Positions 1-7,166 of a stretch of DNA of 64,000 nt are shown here, piece by piece. The notes beneath the pieces were generated by a model. The model was not told the DNA's origin. It did not search any database and worked only from the letters and a program-made list of their open reading frames with translations. Made by a program: the position numbers and the translations under genes. The first letter of the stretch is position 1; every line of letters begins with the position of its first letter. This DNA comes from Bacteroidales bacterium (GTDB taxonomy: Bacteria; Bacteroidota; Bacteroidia; Bacteroidales; F082): the NCBI GenBank assembly GCA_019454985.1, contig JACFNF010000011.1, positions 26,578-90,577 of the forward strand, read 5' to 3'.

Positions 1-178
1 TTTCGATGGTTTGCCTGATTTCGGATAGTTGCCGGTTGAAATGATTCTCAATGAGCTGTGTTGCCTCGAGGGCTTCCTGTCCCGTCTTTTCAATTTTGCG
101 TTCGAACTGACTCAGATTACTGCCCATCAATATATCCCTGATGCGGGATATGTCGTCCGATTCTTTTGTTGCGCTCAT
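1..178 (-). CDS. hypothetical protein, N-terminal fragment (runs off the left edge)
   Basis: An open frame on the minus strand starts with ATG at 176-178 and runs through position 1 without a stop, giving 59 residues beginning MSATKESDDISRIRDILMG. The visible part is charged, predicted helical and rich in Glu/Gln, with no signal peptide. I do not recognise the family. The phrase RIRDILMGSNLSQFERKI vaguely resembles the start of coiled-coil or OmpA-like envelope proteins, but this is too weak for a name. A Bacteroidota -7 element (TATCTTTG on the minus strand, 243-250) lies about 65 bases upstream, consistent with a real transcribed gene divergent from the flavin reductase. Confidence 0.6.
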   Translation of the reverse strand, partial: MSATKESDDISRIRDILMGSNLSQFERKIEKTGQEALEATQLIENHFNRQLSEIRQTIE

Positions 179-242
179 TTTATATGATCGTTAGTGTGTT
201 GGCCTGTTTTGAATGTATTTGAAACTTTTTAGCTTCGGGTCA

Positions 243-250
243 CAAAGATA
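243..250 (-). promoter_or_regulatory. candidate -7 element for the left-edge gene
   Basis: The minus strand reads TATCTTTG, matching the Bacteroidota -7 consensus TAnnTTTG. No clear TTG -33 box is seen at the usual spacing, so this is a half-supported promoter. Confidence 0.35.
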
Positions 251-466
251 AAAAAGATAAAAAAGCGTGTAAAGATAGAAATCTTTCTAAAAGTTGTTAG
301 AATCTGACAAGTAACAACAAATCAATCAGACAACCGAGGCACAGTATCCAAAAATCGTAAAATGAAGCTTGATTCTATGCCTCTATGGTTCAAAAAAAAA
401 TCAGTATTTTTGCTGCCCTTTTCTAAAATATAGCTAAAACTTACTGTTTCAACGCATTAACTTTAC

Positions 467-1129
467 ATGATGAATTCTGATTTTGACTCCCTCCATCAGG
501 TACTATCGCTTCGGATGCTCACGCCAACGGCTTATGTTCTTCGTGTGGAACGTAAGGGTTTGGAGTTCAAAGCAGGCCAGCACTTGCTTTTAGGCCGCAA
601 TGGAAGCATCGAGAGCCGCGAATATTCGGTATATAGCACCGAATCAGACGATTTTTTTGAAGTGTTAGTAAAAGAAGTGGACGATGGATTGGTGAGCAAA
701 CAACTCAAACAGCTCAAAGCCGGCGACAAAGTCAAGCTCGATGGGCCATTGGGCTTTTTCACGCTTGAGCCCGAGACCATTGCCAATGGCAAATTCCTTT
801 TTATTGCCACAGGCACCGGCATCTCGCCCTTTCATAGCATGGTAAAAAGTTATCCCGGACTCAATTACCGTTTGTTGCATGGCGTGAGATATTCGAACGA
901 AGCATACGACCGTCAGGATTACGAACCCTCTCGGTATATTCTCTGTACAACCGGCGACCAGGGTGGTGACTTCTACGGAAGAGTGACCGATTTTCTACGC
1001 AAAAACCCTGTGTTAAAAGATACTCATTGCTTTCTCTGCGGAAATTTCAATATGATCCACGAAGCATTTGAAATACTTGAACAACAGGGCGTTCCGTCTT
1101 CACAGGTACATGCCGAAGTTTATTTTTGA
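467..1129 (+). CDS. ferredoxin/flavodoxin-NADP+ reductase-like flavoprotein
   Basis: This 220-residue protein has the two-domain ferredoxin-NADP reductase layout. An N-terminal FAD-binding barrel carries REYSVYS (about residues 51-57, the RxYS flavin motif). A C-terminal nucleotide domain carries GTGISPF (about 117-123) and CGNFNMI (about 190-196), and the chain ends in the aromatic EVYF seen in bacterial Fpr proteins. It is expected to pass electrons between NAD(P)H and ferredoxin or flavodoxin in the cytoplasm. The gene lies 25 bases upstream of miaB on the same strand, which suggests (inference) that it supplies electrons to the radical-SAM methylthiotransferases that follow. Two ATG codons in tandem open the frame (467 and 470). 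A -7-like TATTTTTG is at 405-412. Confidence 0.85.
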   Translation: MMNSDFDSLHQVLSLRMLTPTAYVLRVERKGLEFKAGQHLLLGRNGSIESREYSVYSTESDDFFEVLVKEVDDGLVSKQLKQLKAGDKVKLDGPLGFFTLEPETIANGKFLFIATGTGISPFHSMVKSYPGLNYRLLHGVRYSNEAYDRQDYEPSRYILCTTGDQGGDFYGRVTDFLRKNPVLKDTHCFLCGNFNMIHEAFEILEQQGVPSSQVHAEVYF

Positions 1130-1154
1130 TCTTAATCTCAGCCTGCCTGTATTT

Positions 1155-2600
1155 ATGAAATACCATTTGATCTCGCTTGGTTGCCAGATGAACCTTTCCG
1201 ATACCGAAAGGGTGAAAACTGTGCTTCACCAAATGGGCTATACCGCCACCGAAAACGAACAGGCAGCCGATATTCTGGGCATTATCGCCTGCTCAGTTCG
1301 CCAAAAAGCCATTGACAAGGTGTACTCCCGCATTGCGCTTTGGAATAAGATGAAAAACCGTAAGAGCCTGATTACTTTTGTTTCGGGCTGCGTACTGCCT
1401 GCCGATAAAGAAAAATTTCTAAAACTTTTCGATCTTGTCTTTTCCATGAGTGAGCTGCCTCATTTTCCCGATATGATCCGGCAATATGGCGTTGTTACAC
1501 CGGCTTCACTGATACAGGCTGAAGTGGCAGATATTCAAGAGAATAAGGCTGTTGAGCAAAATGATTTTAGTGCGCTGAAACCTCACAATCTTACATCTGC
1601 CCGTGCTGAAAAAATCCGATTGAATCCGTCTGCCGAAATGGATCGTTTCTGGAATGTGGAGCCAACATATACTTCTGATTTTGAAGCTTTCATCCCGATC
1701 CAGAACGGATGCGACAAGTTTTGCACTTTCTGCGCAGTGCCCTACACCCGTGGCAGAGAAGTGTCGCGCCCTTCCGACGAAATTCTGGCCGAACTGAAAA
1801 TGCTGGTCGCCAAAGGCTTCAAATCTATCACCCTGCTCGGGCAAAATGTAAACTCTTACGGCCTCGACAAAAAAGACCAGGAGCTTTCTTTCCCGCAATT
1901 GCTGCGCGCCATTGGGGAGTTTGGTAAAGAAAGCAAAAGCGATTTCTGGCTCTATTTTACCTCACCTCACCCACGCGATATGACCGACGAGGTAATTGCC
2001 GTGATATCGCAATATCCCGTACTGGCCAAACAGATTCATCTTCCTCTGCAGTCAGGCGATGACGGGGTGTTGTTGCGTATGAACCGCAAGCATTCCATGG
2101 AAAAATACCGGCATATCGTACAAACGATCCGCCAACTGATTCCGGAAGCAACTCTATTTACCGATATCATTGTCGGTTTTACCGGCGAAACTGACGAGCA
2201 ATTCGAAAATACAAAATTAGCCATGCAGGAGTTCCGTTACAACATGGCTTATATTGCCCAATACAGTGTCCGTCCCGGAGCAGCAAGCTCTCGATGGGCC
2301 GATGATGTGCCCAAAGAAACCAAAAAAGCCCGTTATCATGCCCTGACTGCTGAGTTGATGAAATATTCTCATGAGTACAATAAAACCCTGATAGGCAAGA
2401 GGATGAGGGTTTTGGTGCGAGCTCGCGACCGCAAAGACGGCTACCTTTCGGCTCTTACCGAAGGCAAATTGGTGATTCGTTTTGCCTCGAACGACTTTTC
2501 TCTCATCGGACAGTTTACCGAAGTTGAAATCACCTCGGCAAGTCCACTTTCGCTCGAAGCTAAGCTGTGTGCTGTAAAATCAGAAACCGTTGTCGCATGA
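1155..2600 (+). CDS. miaB: tRNA-2-methylthio-N6-dimethylallyladenosine synthase (MiaB family)
   Basis: A radical-SAM methylthiotransferase of 481 residues that would add the methylthio group to isopentenyl-A37 of tRNAs. The N-terminal UPF0004 domain has its three cluster cysteines at C10 (LGCQMN), C46 (ACSVRQKA) and C79 (SGC). The radical-SAM cluster motif CDKFCTFC gives C186, C190 and C193, followed by VPYTRGREVSRP. A TRAM-like domain ends the chain. I start it at the ATG at 1155 because MKYHLISLGC is the canonical beginning; the frame stays open upstream to 1068 but that overlaps the reductase. The sequence looks unlike the usual Bacteroidota MiaB (see findings). The stop overlaps the mtaB start by four bases, so the two are translationally coupled. 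Confidence 0.88.
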   Translation: MKYHLISLGCQMNLSDTERVKTVLHQMGYTATENEQAADILGIIACSVRQKAIDKVYSRIALWNKMKNRKSLITFVSGCVLPADKEKFLKLFDLVFSMSELPHFPDMIRQYGVVTPASLIQAEVADIQENKAVEQNDFSALKPHNLTSARAEKIRLNPSAEMDRFWNVEPTYTSDFEAFIPIQNGCDKFCTFCAVPYTRGREVSRPSDEILAELKMLVAKGFKSITLLGQNVNSYGLDKKDQELSFPQLLRAIGEFGKESKSDFWLYFTSPHPRDMTDEVIAVISQYPVLAKQIHLPLQSGDDGVLLRMNRKHSMEKYRHIVQTIRQLIPEATLFTDIIVGFTGETDEQFENTKLAMQEFRYNMAYIAQYSVRPGAASSRWADDVPKETKKARYHALTAELMKYSHEYNKTLIGKRMRVLVRARDRKDGYLSALTEGKLVIRFASNDFSLIGQFTEVEITSASPLSLEAKLCAVKSETVVA

Positions 2601-3880
2601 AAAAAATTGCATTCAAAACTTTGGGCTGCCGCCTTAACCAATATGAAACCGATGCACTTGCCTCGCGCTTTCATTCAGGGAGTTATGAAATAGTTGATTT
2701 TAATCAGCAGGCCGACATTTACGTGGTGAATACCTGTACGGTGACCAATCAGAGTGATCAAAAATCGAGACAAACAATCAATCAGGCCCACCGCCAAAAC
2801 AGCGATGCCATGGTGGTTGTAACCGGTTGTATGGCAAATAATTACAAAGAATCGCTGCTCGAGTCAAAAAATATCAGCTATGTAGTGGACAACGAGCGAA
2901 AAGCGGCCATTTTCGGCATTGTGGAAAAGCATTTCCGTGGCGAGGTAGCCGACCCTGAAGGCTTCGACCGCGATGTGTTCAGCTACGAAGCAGCCTATAA
3001 AACATTTCACACCCGCAGCATGATCAAGATTCAGGACGGCTGCAACAATTTCTGCACTTTCTGCATTATCCCAAAAGTGCGCGGAAGGGCTACGAGCCGC
3101 CCGGCTGCCGATATTTATCAAAACATCCGCTCGGTCGTCGAGCATGGATTTAAAGAAGTCGTGCTAACAGGCGTGAATATCGGTCGCTACAACGACAATG
3201 GGCTTAATTTTGAACAACTCGTTGAAAATATTCTCGCCCTGCCCGGCGACTTCCGTCTGCGTATCTCTTCCATCGAACCCGATGGCTTCAGCGATCGTTT
3301 TTTTCAGCTTTTTGCCCACCCGAAGCTCACGCCACACCTTCATCTCTGCCTTCAAAGCGGCTCGGAAAGCGTATTGCTGCGCATGCGGAGAATGTACACT
3401 GCAAAAGAGTTTCGTGCAATGGCCGATAAACTCCGCTCGCTCTATCCCGATTTTAATCTGACTACCGACATCATCACCGGTTTCCCGGGCGAAACGGAAG
3501 AAGATATGGAAGCAACCCTTCAATTGAGCCGCGAATTAAAGTTTAGCCATATCCACACCTTTAAATATTCAGTCAGAACAGGTACCAGAGCCGAACGAAT
3601 GCCCGACCAAATTCCCGAAAAACTGAAAAATCAACGCAGTAATGCCGTCAGAAAAGTGTCGGAAGTCAACAAAAGGGAATATTTTACACAAATGATTGGT
3701 AAGCCGCAACGACTTCTTGTCGAACGCTTTGGAGCCGATGGAGTTGCTCGCGGCTATGGACAAAACTATATTCCTATCCGGCTCAAAGCCAAAGGAATAG
3801 AAAAAAATACATTCGTGGATGTCGTCCTTGATGGCATTCATGAAGGCAAAGAATTAGAGATGACAGCCGTGCTTTTGTAG
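2597..3880 (+). CDS. mtaB: tRNA threonylcarbamoyladenosine (t6A37) methylthiotransferase MtaB
   Basis: This 427-residue protein begins MKKIAFKTLGCRLNQYETDA, the signature of the MtaB/YqeV branch, which converts t6A37 to ms2t6A in ANN-decoding tRNAs. Cluster cysteines are C11, C47 (NTCTVTN) and C78 (TGC). The radical-SAM motif CNNFCTFC gives C149, C153 and C156, followed by IPKVRGRATSRP. The C-terminus (from about residue 370) is shorter than a full TRAM domain region but continues to the end of the family. The start overlaps the stop of miaB as ATGA. Together the two genes cover both known methylthiolations of adenosine 37. Confidence 0.92.
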   Translation: MKKIAFKTLGCRLNQYETDALASRFHSGSYEIVDFNQQADIYVVNTCTVTNQSDQKSRQTINQAHRQNSDAMVVVTGCMANNYKESLLESKNISYVVDNERKAAIFGIVEKHFRGEVADPEGFDRDVFSYEAAYKTFHTRSMIKIQDGCNNFCTFCIIPKVRGRATSRPAADIYQNIRSVVEHGFKEVVLTGVNIGRYNDNGLNFEQLVENILALPGDFRLRISSIEPDGFSDRFFQLFAHPKLTPHLHLCLQSGSESVLLRMRRMYTAKEFRAMADKLRSLYPDFNLTTDIITGFPGETEEDMEATLQLSRELKFSHIHTFKYSVRTGTRAERMPDQIPEKLKNQRSNAVRKVSEVNKREYFTQMIGKPQRLLVERFGADGVARGYGQNYIPIRLKAKGIEKNTFVDVVLDGIHEGKELEMTAVLL

Positions 3881-3974
3881 AAAAGAATGACTATCAGATG
3901 TCTTGTTTAGTCAATGCGGGATTGCTCGGAAAGGAGAAGAAAATACATTCGCTGAAAAAAATCACAGATAAGAT

Positions 3975-4004
3975 TTTGAGATAACAGAAAATTGATTACT
4001 TTTG
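3975..4004 (+). promoter_or_regulatory. promoter of rpsT
   Basis: TTTG at 3975-3978 and TACTTTTG at 3997-4004, 18 bases apart, form a near-consensus Bacteroidota -33/-7 promoter. It lies about 40 bases upstream of the rpsT start. Confidence 0.7.
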
Positions 4005-4042
4005 CAGCCCGAAATTGATTCAGAATATTAAGAAAGAAGAAA

Positions 4043-4294
4043 ATGGCAAACCACAAATCTTCCATCAAAAGAATTCGTCAGAACAACACCCGCAGGTTGC
4101 ACAACCGCTATTATGCCAAAACAATGCGTAATGCGCTGAAAAAATTCAGAAGCCTCACCGAAAAATCGGAAGCCGAGGCCATCCTGCCTAAACTCCATTC
4201 GATGATTGATAAGTTGGCAAAACGTAACATCATTCACAAAAATAAGGCCGGAAACCTGAAGTCGAAAACCATGAAATTTGCTGCTAAACTGTAG
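4043..4294 (+). CDS. rpsT: 30S ribosomal protein S20
   Basis: The 83-residue basic protein starts [20 protein letters not shown], the typical S20 N-terminus, and is helical and Lys/Arg-rich to its end. S20 binds 16S rRNA early in small-subunit assembly. It is a single-gene transcription unit, with its own promoter at 3975-4004 and a strong terminator at 4324-4353. Confidence 0.97.
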   Translation: MANHKSSIKRIRQNNTRRLHNRYYAKTMRNALKKFRSLTEKSEAEAILPKLHSMIDKLAKRNIIHKNKAGNLKSKTMKFAAKL

Positions 4295-4323
4295 AAATCC
4301 CCGTTTAGCTTAAAATATTTTCA

Positions 4324-4353
4324 AGCCCCTCTTCTTATTCAAGAGGGGCTTTT
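4324..4353 (+). terminator. rho-independent terminator after rpsT
   Basis: A perfect 10-base stem (AGCCCCTCTT / AAGAGGGGCT) with a 7-base loop is followed by TTTC, 30 bases after the rpsT stop. Confidence 0.85.
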
Positions 4354-4643
4354 CTGTATTGGAGCTATGCCAAATCCAGTTGAATGGATTGGGATAATAG
4401 TTCATTGAATTTGAAAAAACATATAGAGGGGAAGAGAATAAAATATTAAATTAACAATAATTAACATTTTCGCATGTTTTTTTTTGCCCTGGCATTTGAA
4501 AGCCCGGACAAGTTTTTTGTCATGGATCGGCAGAGCCACCTCAAATGCTATTTAACCGCCGGATTGGGAAAAATCAGGCAGAATTAAAAAACAAATCAAC
4601 CCTGAAATGGAAACTAACGAACTGAATTTCAGTCAATGATCTG
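4354..4643. other. gene-free stretch, AT-rich
   Basis: Between the rpsT terminator and the 3' end of the barrel gene I see no convincing open frame, promoter pair or terminator. There is one imperfect short palindrome (ACTGAATTTCAGT) at 4621-4633 and poly-A/T runs. Confidence 0.5.
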
Positions 4644-7085
4644 TTAGAAATCCATCATCCCTTCATCGCCCTCAGGCTGTCGCTGAAGTTGTTTATCATT
4701 GCCCCGTTTCTTCTGTTGGTTGATGCGATAGTTGAAATTCAGGGTTACTGTGGTAGATCCCCATCTGAAATCGCTTTTAGAGTAGAAATTCTGGCCAAAT
4801 GTTTCAAAGGCGTGACCACGACTATTGAAGACATCGCGCACATTAAGCGTTAAGGTGGCTTTGTTCTTTAAAAGGTCTTTTGCCATTCCGAGGTCGAGAA
4901 ACCAGGATGGGAGACGGTTGCCCTGTGGGGTTTTCATTTTTCCCATATAGTTGAAAGCCAATTGTGTATCAAAACCTTTGATAACCGTGTATTTGCCGGC
5001 TAACCTCGATGTCCACGAATAATTATCGGTTTTGTATTGAATGTCAAAAGCTTCACCCTCGGTGATGGAACGGAAAAGGTTGATGTTTCCGTTGATGTTG
5101 AGTTTTTTGTTAAGGGTGGCCATCCCAATCAGTTCGAGGCCGTAGGAGTCGTTGGAGGCAAAATTTTCGGGTCGCGAAATGGATATTCCTTGGTCATTGA
5201 CCCTTTCGATTCGCTGAAACACATCGGTGCTGTGGCGATAATAGGCGTTCAGGTTGATGTTGGCGTTTTTCCAGAAATGCAGATAACCGCCTTCCATCGA
5301 ATGGGTGTAAACGGGTTTAAGGTTGGGGTTGCCCGACCAGATATTGCGGTTGTCGGAAAAAGTGCGGAACGGATTCAACTGCCAGTAACCCGGCCTGCGG
5401 ATGCGGCGGCTATAGCTCACTTGTAACTGATCTTGCTCGGTGAGCTTATAATTAAGGTGTGCCGAAGGGAAAAAATCAGGATAACTGCTCCGGTTTTTTT
5501 CATTGGTTTCGCGAAGCTCAGTACTGATGTCCGAAAGCTCGGCACGCAAACCAAGAAGATAGGAGAAACGACCGCTCTCGTTGCCAAACTGGGCATAGCC
5601 GGCCAAAATGCTTTCCTCGTAATGGAATAAATTGGTGAAATCAGTGTTGATGACCATTTGTCCTGTGCTATCTTCGCCAAGCACCTGATAATCGTTGGTA
5701 ATATCGCGCATCTGCAGCTTCAGCCCTGTCTCGAGTTTGGTGCGGCTCGAGAAAGGATGAAAATAGTCAACCTGAGCCTGAAGATTCGATTCGTTCTGGT
5801 CGTTAATGGTTTTCTGGAGTAAAGGTTGGTTTTGCGGTAGCGGCGTCAGTAGTCTTTCGGTGATATTAGAGGTGGCATCTTCCACATTGGTGAAATACTG
5901 GATGCTGGCCGTTAGCAACTGGTCTTTCTTAGCAAACTGTTTCCGATAGTCAATGCCGTATTGCAGATTGGGCTGTCGGCCGCTTTGTTCTTCAACACGG
6001 CTGCTTTGGCCAATGAGGTTTAGTGGACTTGAAAAATAGTCGTTATAAAGGATCGTAGAGGTGCTGTTTTGGTTCGAAGCCCTATACATCGTGCTTATTG
6101 TAAGGGTGTTGTTTGGATTAATGGAGTATTCTGCACCAAGACGGAAGGTATTGCTGTTGTTTTTCCGTAATCTTTCGTTGGTCTGGTCGGTGATGAGGTC
6201 AGTGGCAAAAACTTTCCGGTAATTGCTGCCTGAGCCGGTGTTTTCGCGGTAGTTATAGTTGTAGTTGGCAAAATAATTGACCTTCTTGAGGCGATAATTG
6301 GCGTTGATGCCTAAACCGGCCTGCCAGGGATAGCCTGTGGTAAGGTCAATGGAGCCATTGAAACCATTCCGGCGGTCTTTTTTCAGGATGATGTTGATGA
6401 TGCCCGAGGTACCTTCGGCATCATAACGCACCGAAGGATTGGTAACAATTTCCACACGTTCAATCATATCGCTTTGAATGGCTCTGAGAGCATCACGGTT
6501 GCTCAGGCCGGCCAAACCACTCACTTTACCATCAATCAAAATGCGCACCCCATCATCGCCCCTAAGGCTCACATTGCCTTCCACATCAACAGTAACGGAA
6601 GGTATGTTTTCGAGCACCTCGATGGCATTGGTGGCTTTGGCCGTCAGGTCTTTACCAATGTTCACCACCCTTTTGTCGAGACTCATCTCCACCGTTGTCC
6701 GTTCGGCTACAACCTCCACCTCTTCCAAAAGCTCGGTGTCAGGTGCTACAAAAAGCTGTCCCAGATCTTTTGGTTTCGCACCTTTTTCGATGCTGACATT
6801 GCCAATGGTGATGGGCTTGTAAGCAATAAACTGCACAGTCACATAATACTTGCCGGGTTTAAGTTTGATGTCGAAACTACCATCTTTGCCTGAGATGGAA
6901 CCGGAAACAAAAGCTGAGTCAGACTGATTGTAAACCATCACCGTGGCATATTCCAAAGCCTGACGGTTCGACTTGTCGAAAACTTTCCCACGTATGCCGC
7001 CGTCGGCATCCGAAGGTGTCACGGCATTGATTTTTGGGCTGGCAAATAAAAGAGTAAGGGTTAAAAAGATGAATGAGAAACGCAT
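4644..7085 (-). CDS. TonB-dependent receptor-like outer membrane beta-barrel protein
   Basis: The 813-residue protein starts with a signal peptide (MRFSFIFLTLTLLFASPKINA). A carboxypeptidase-like regulatory domain follows at about residues 29-115 (IRGKVFDKSNRQALEYATVM, then DGSFDIKLKPGKYYV). Next come a plug-like domain (about 120-225, with VENIPS-type and LRGDDGVRILIDGK segments) and a C-terminal barrel of the OMP_b-brl_3 type. Such proteins sit in the outer membrane and import or bind ligands with TonB; the ligand cannot be told here. No SusD-like partner is adjacent, so it is not a Sus-type glycan pair. It is monocistronic by position, with priA ending upstream at 7167. Confidence 0.85.
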   Translation of the reverse strand: MRFSFIFLTLTLLFASPKINAVTPSDADGGIRGKVFDKSNRQALEYATVMVYNQSDSAFVSGSISGKDGSFDIKLKPGKYYVTVQFIAYKPITIGNVSIEKGAKPKDLGQLFVAPDTELLEEVEVVAERTTVEMSLDKRVVNIGKDLTAKATNAIEVLENIPSVTVDVEGNVSLRGDDGVRILIDGKVSGLAGLSNRDALRAIQSDMIERVEIVTNPSVRYDAEGTSGIINIILKKDRRNGFNGSIDLTTGYPWQAGLGINANYRLKKVNYFANYNYNYRENTGSGSNYRKVFATDLITDQTNERLRKNNSNTFRLGAEYSINPNNTLTISTMYRASNQNSTSTILYNDYFSSPLNLIGQSSRVEEQSGRQPNLQYGIDYRKQFAKKDQLLTASIQYFTNVEDATSNITERLLTPLPQNQPLLQKTINDQNESNLQAQVDYFHPFSSRTKLETGLKLQMRDITNDYQVLGEDSTGQMVINTDFTNLFHYEESILAGYAQFGNESGRFSYLLGLRAELSDISTELRETNEKNRSSYPDFFPSAHLNYKLTEQDQLQVSYSRRIRRPGYWQLNPFRTFSDNRNIWSGNPNLKPVYTHSMEGGYLHFWKNANINLNAYYRHSTDVFQRIERVNDQGISISRPENFASNDSYGLELIGMATLNKKLNINGNINLFRSITEGEAFDIQYKTDNYSWTSRLAGKYTVIKGFDTQLAFNYMGKMKTPQGNRLPSWFLDLGMAKDLLKNKATLTLNVRDVFNSRGHAFETFGQNFYSKSDFRWGSTTVTLNFNYRINQQKKRGNDKQLQRQPEGDEGMMDF

Positions 7086-7166
7086 ATAGAGTTTTGTTAT
7101 TAACGTAAAAACTGAAGAATGAGCATTCGTTCGGCTGCTGTTTGATGCAAAAACTGTTCCATTTTT

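Noticed and set aside
6474..6893. Two overlapping plus-strand open frames (139 and 114 codons) antisense to the beta-barrel gene
   Set aside because: Low-complexity translations without family features, fully inside a well-supported gene.
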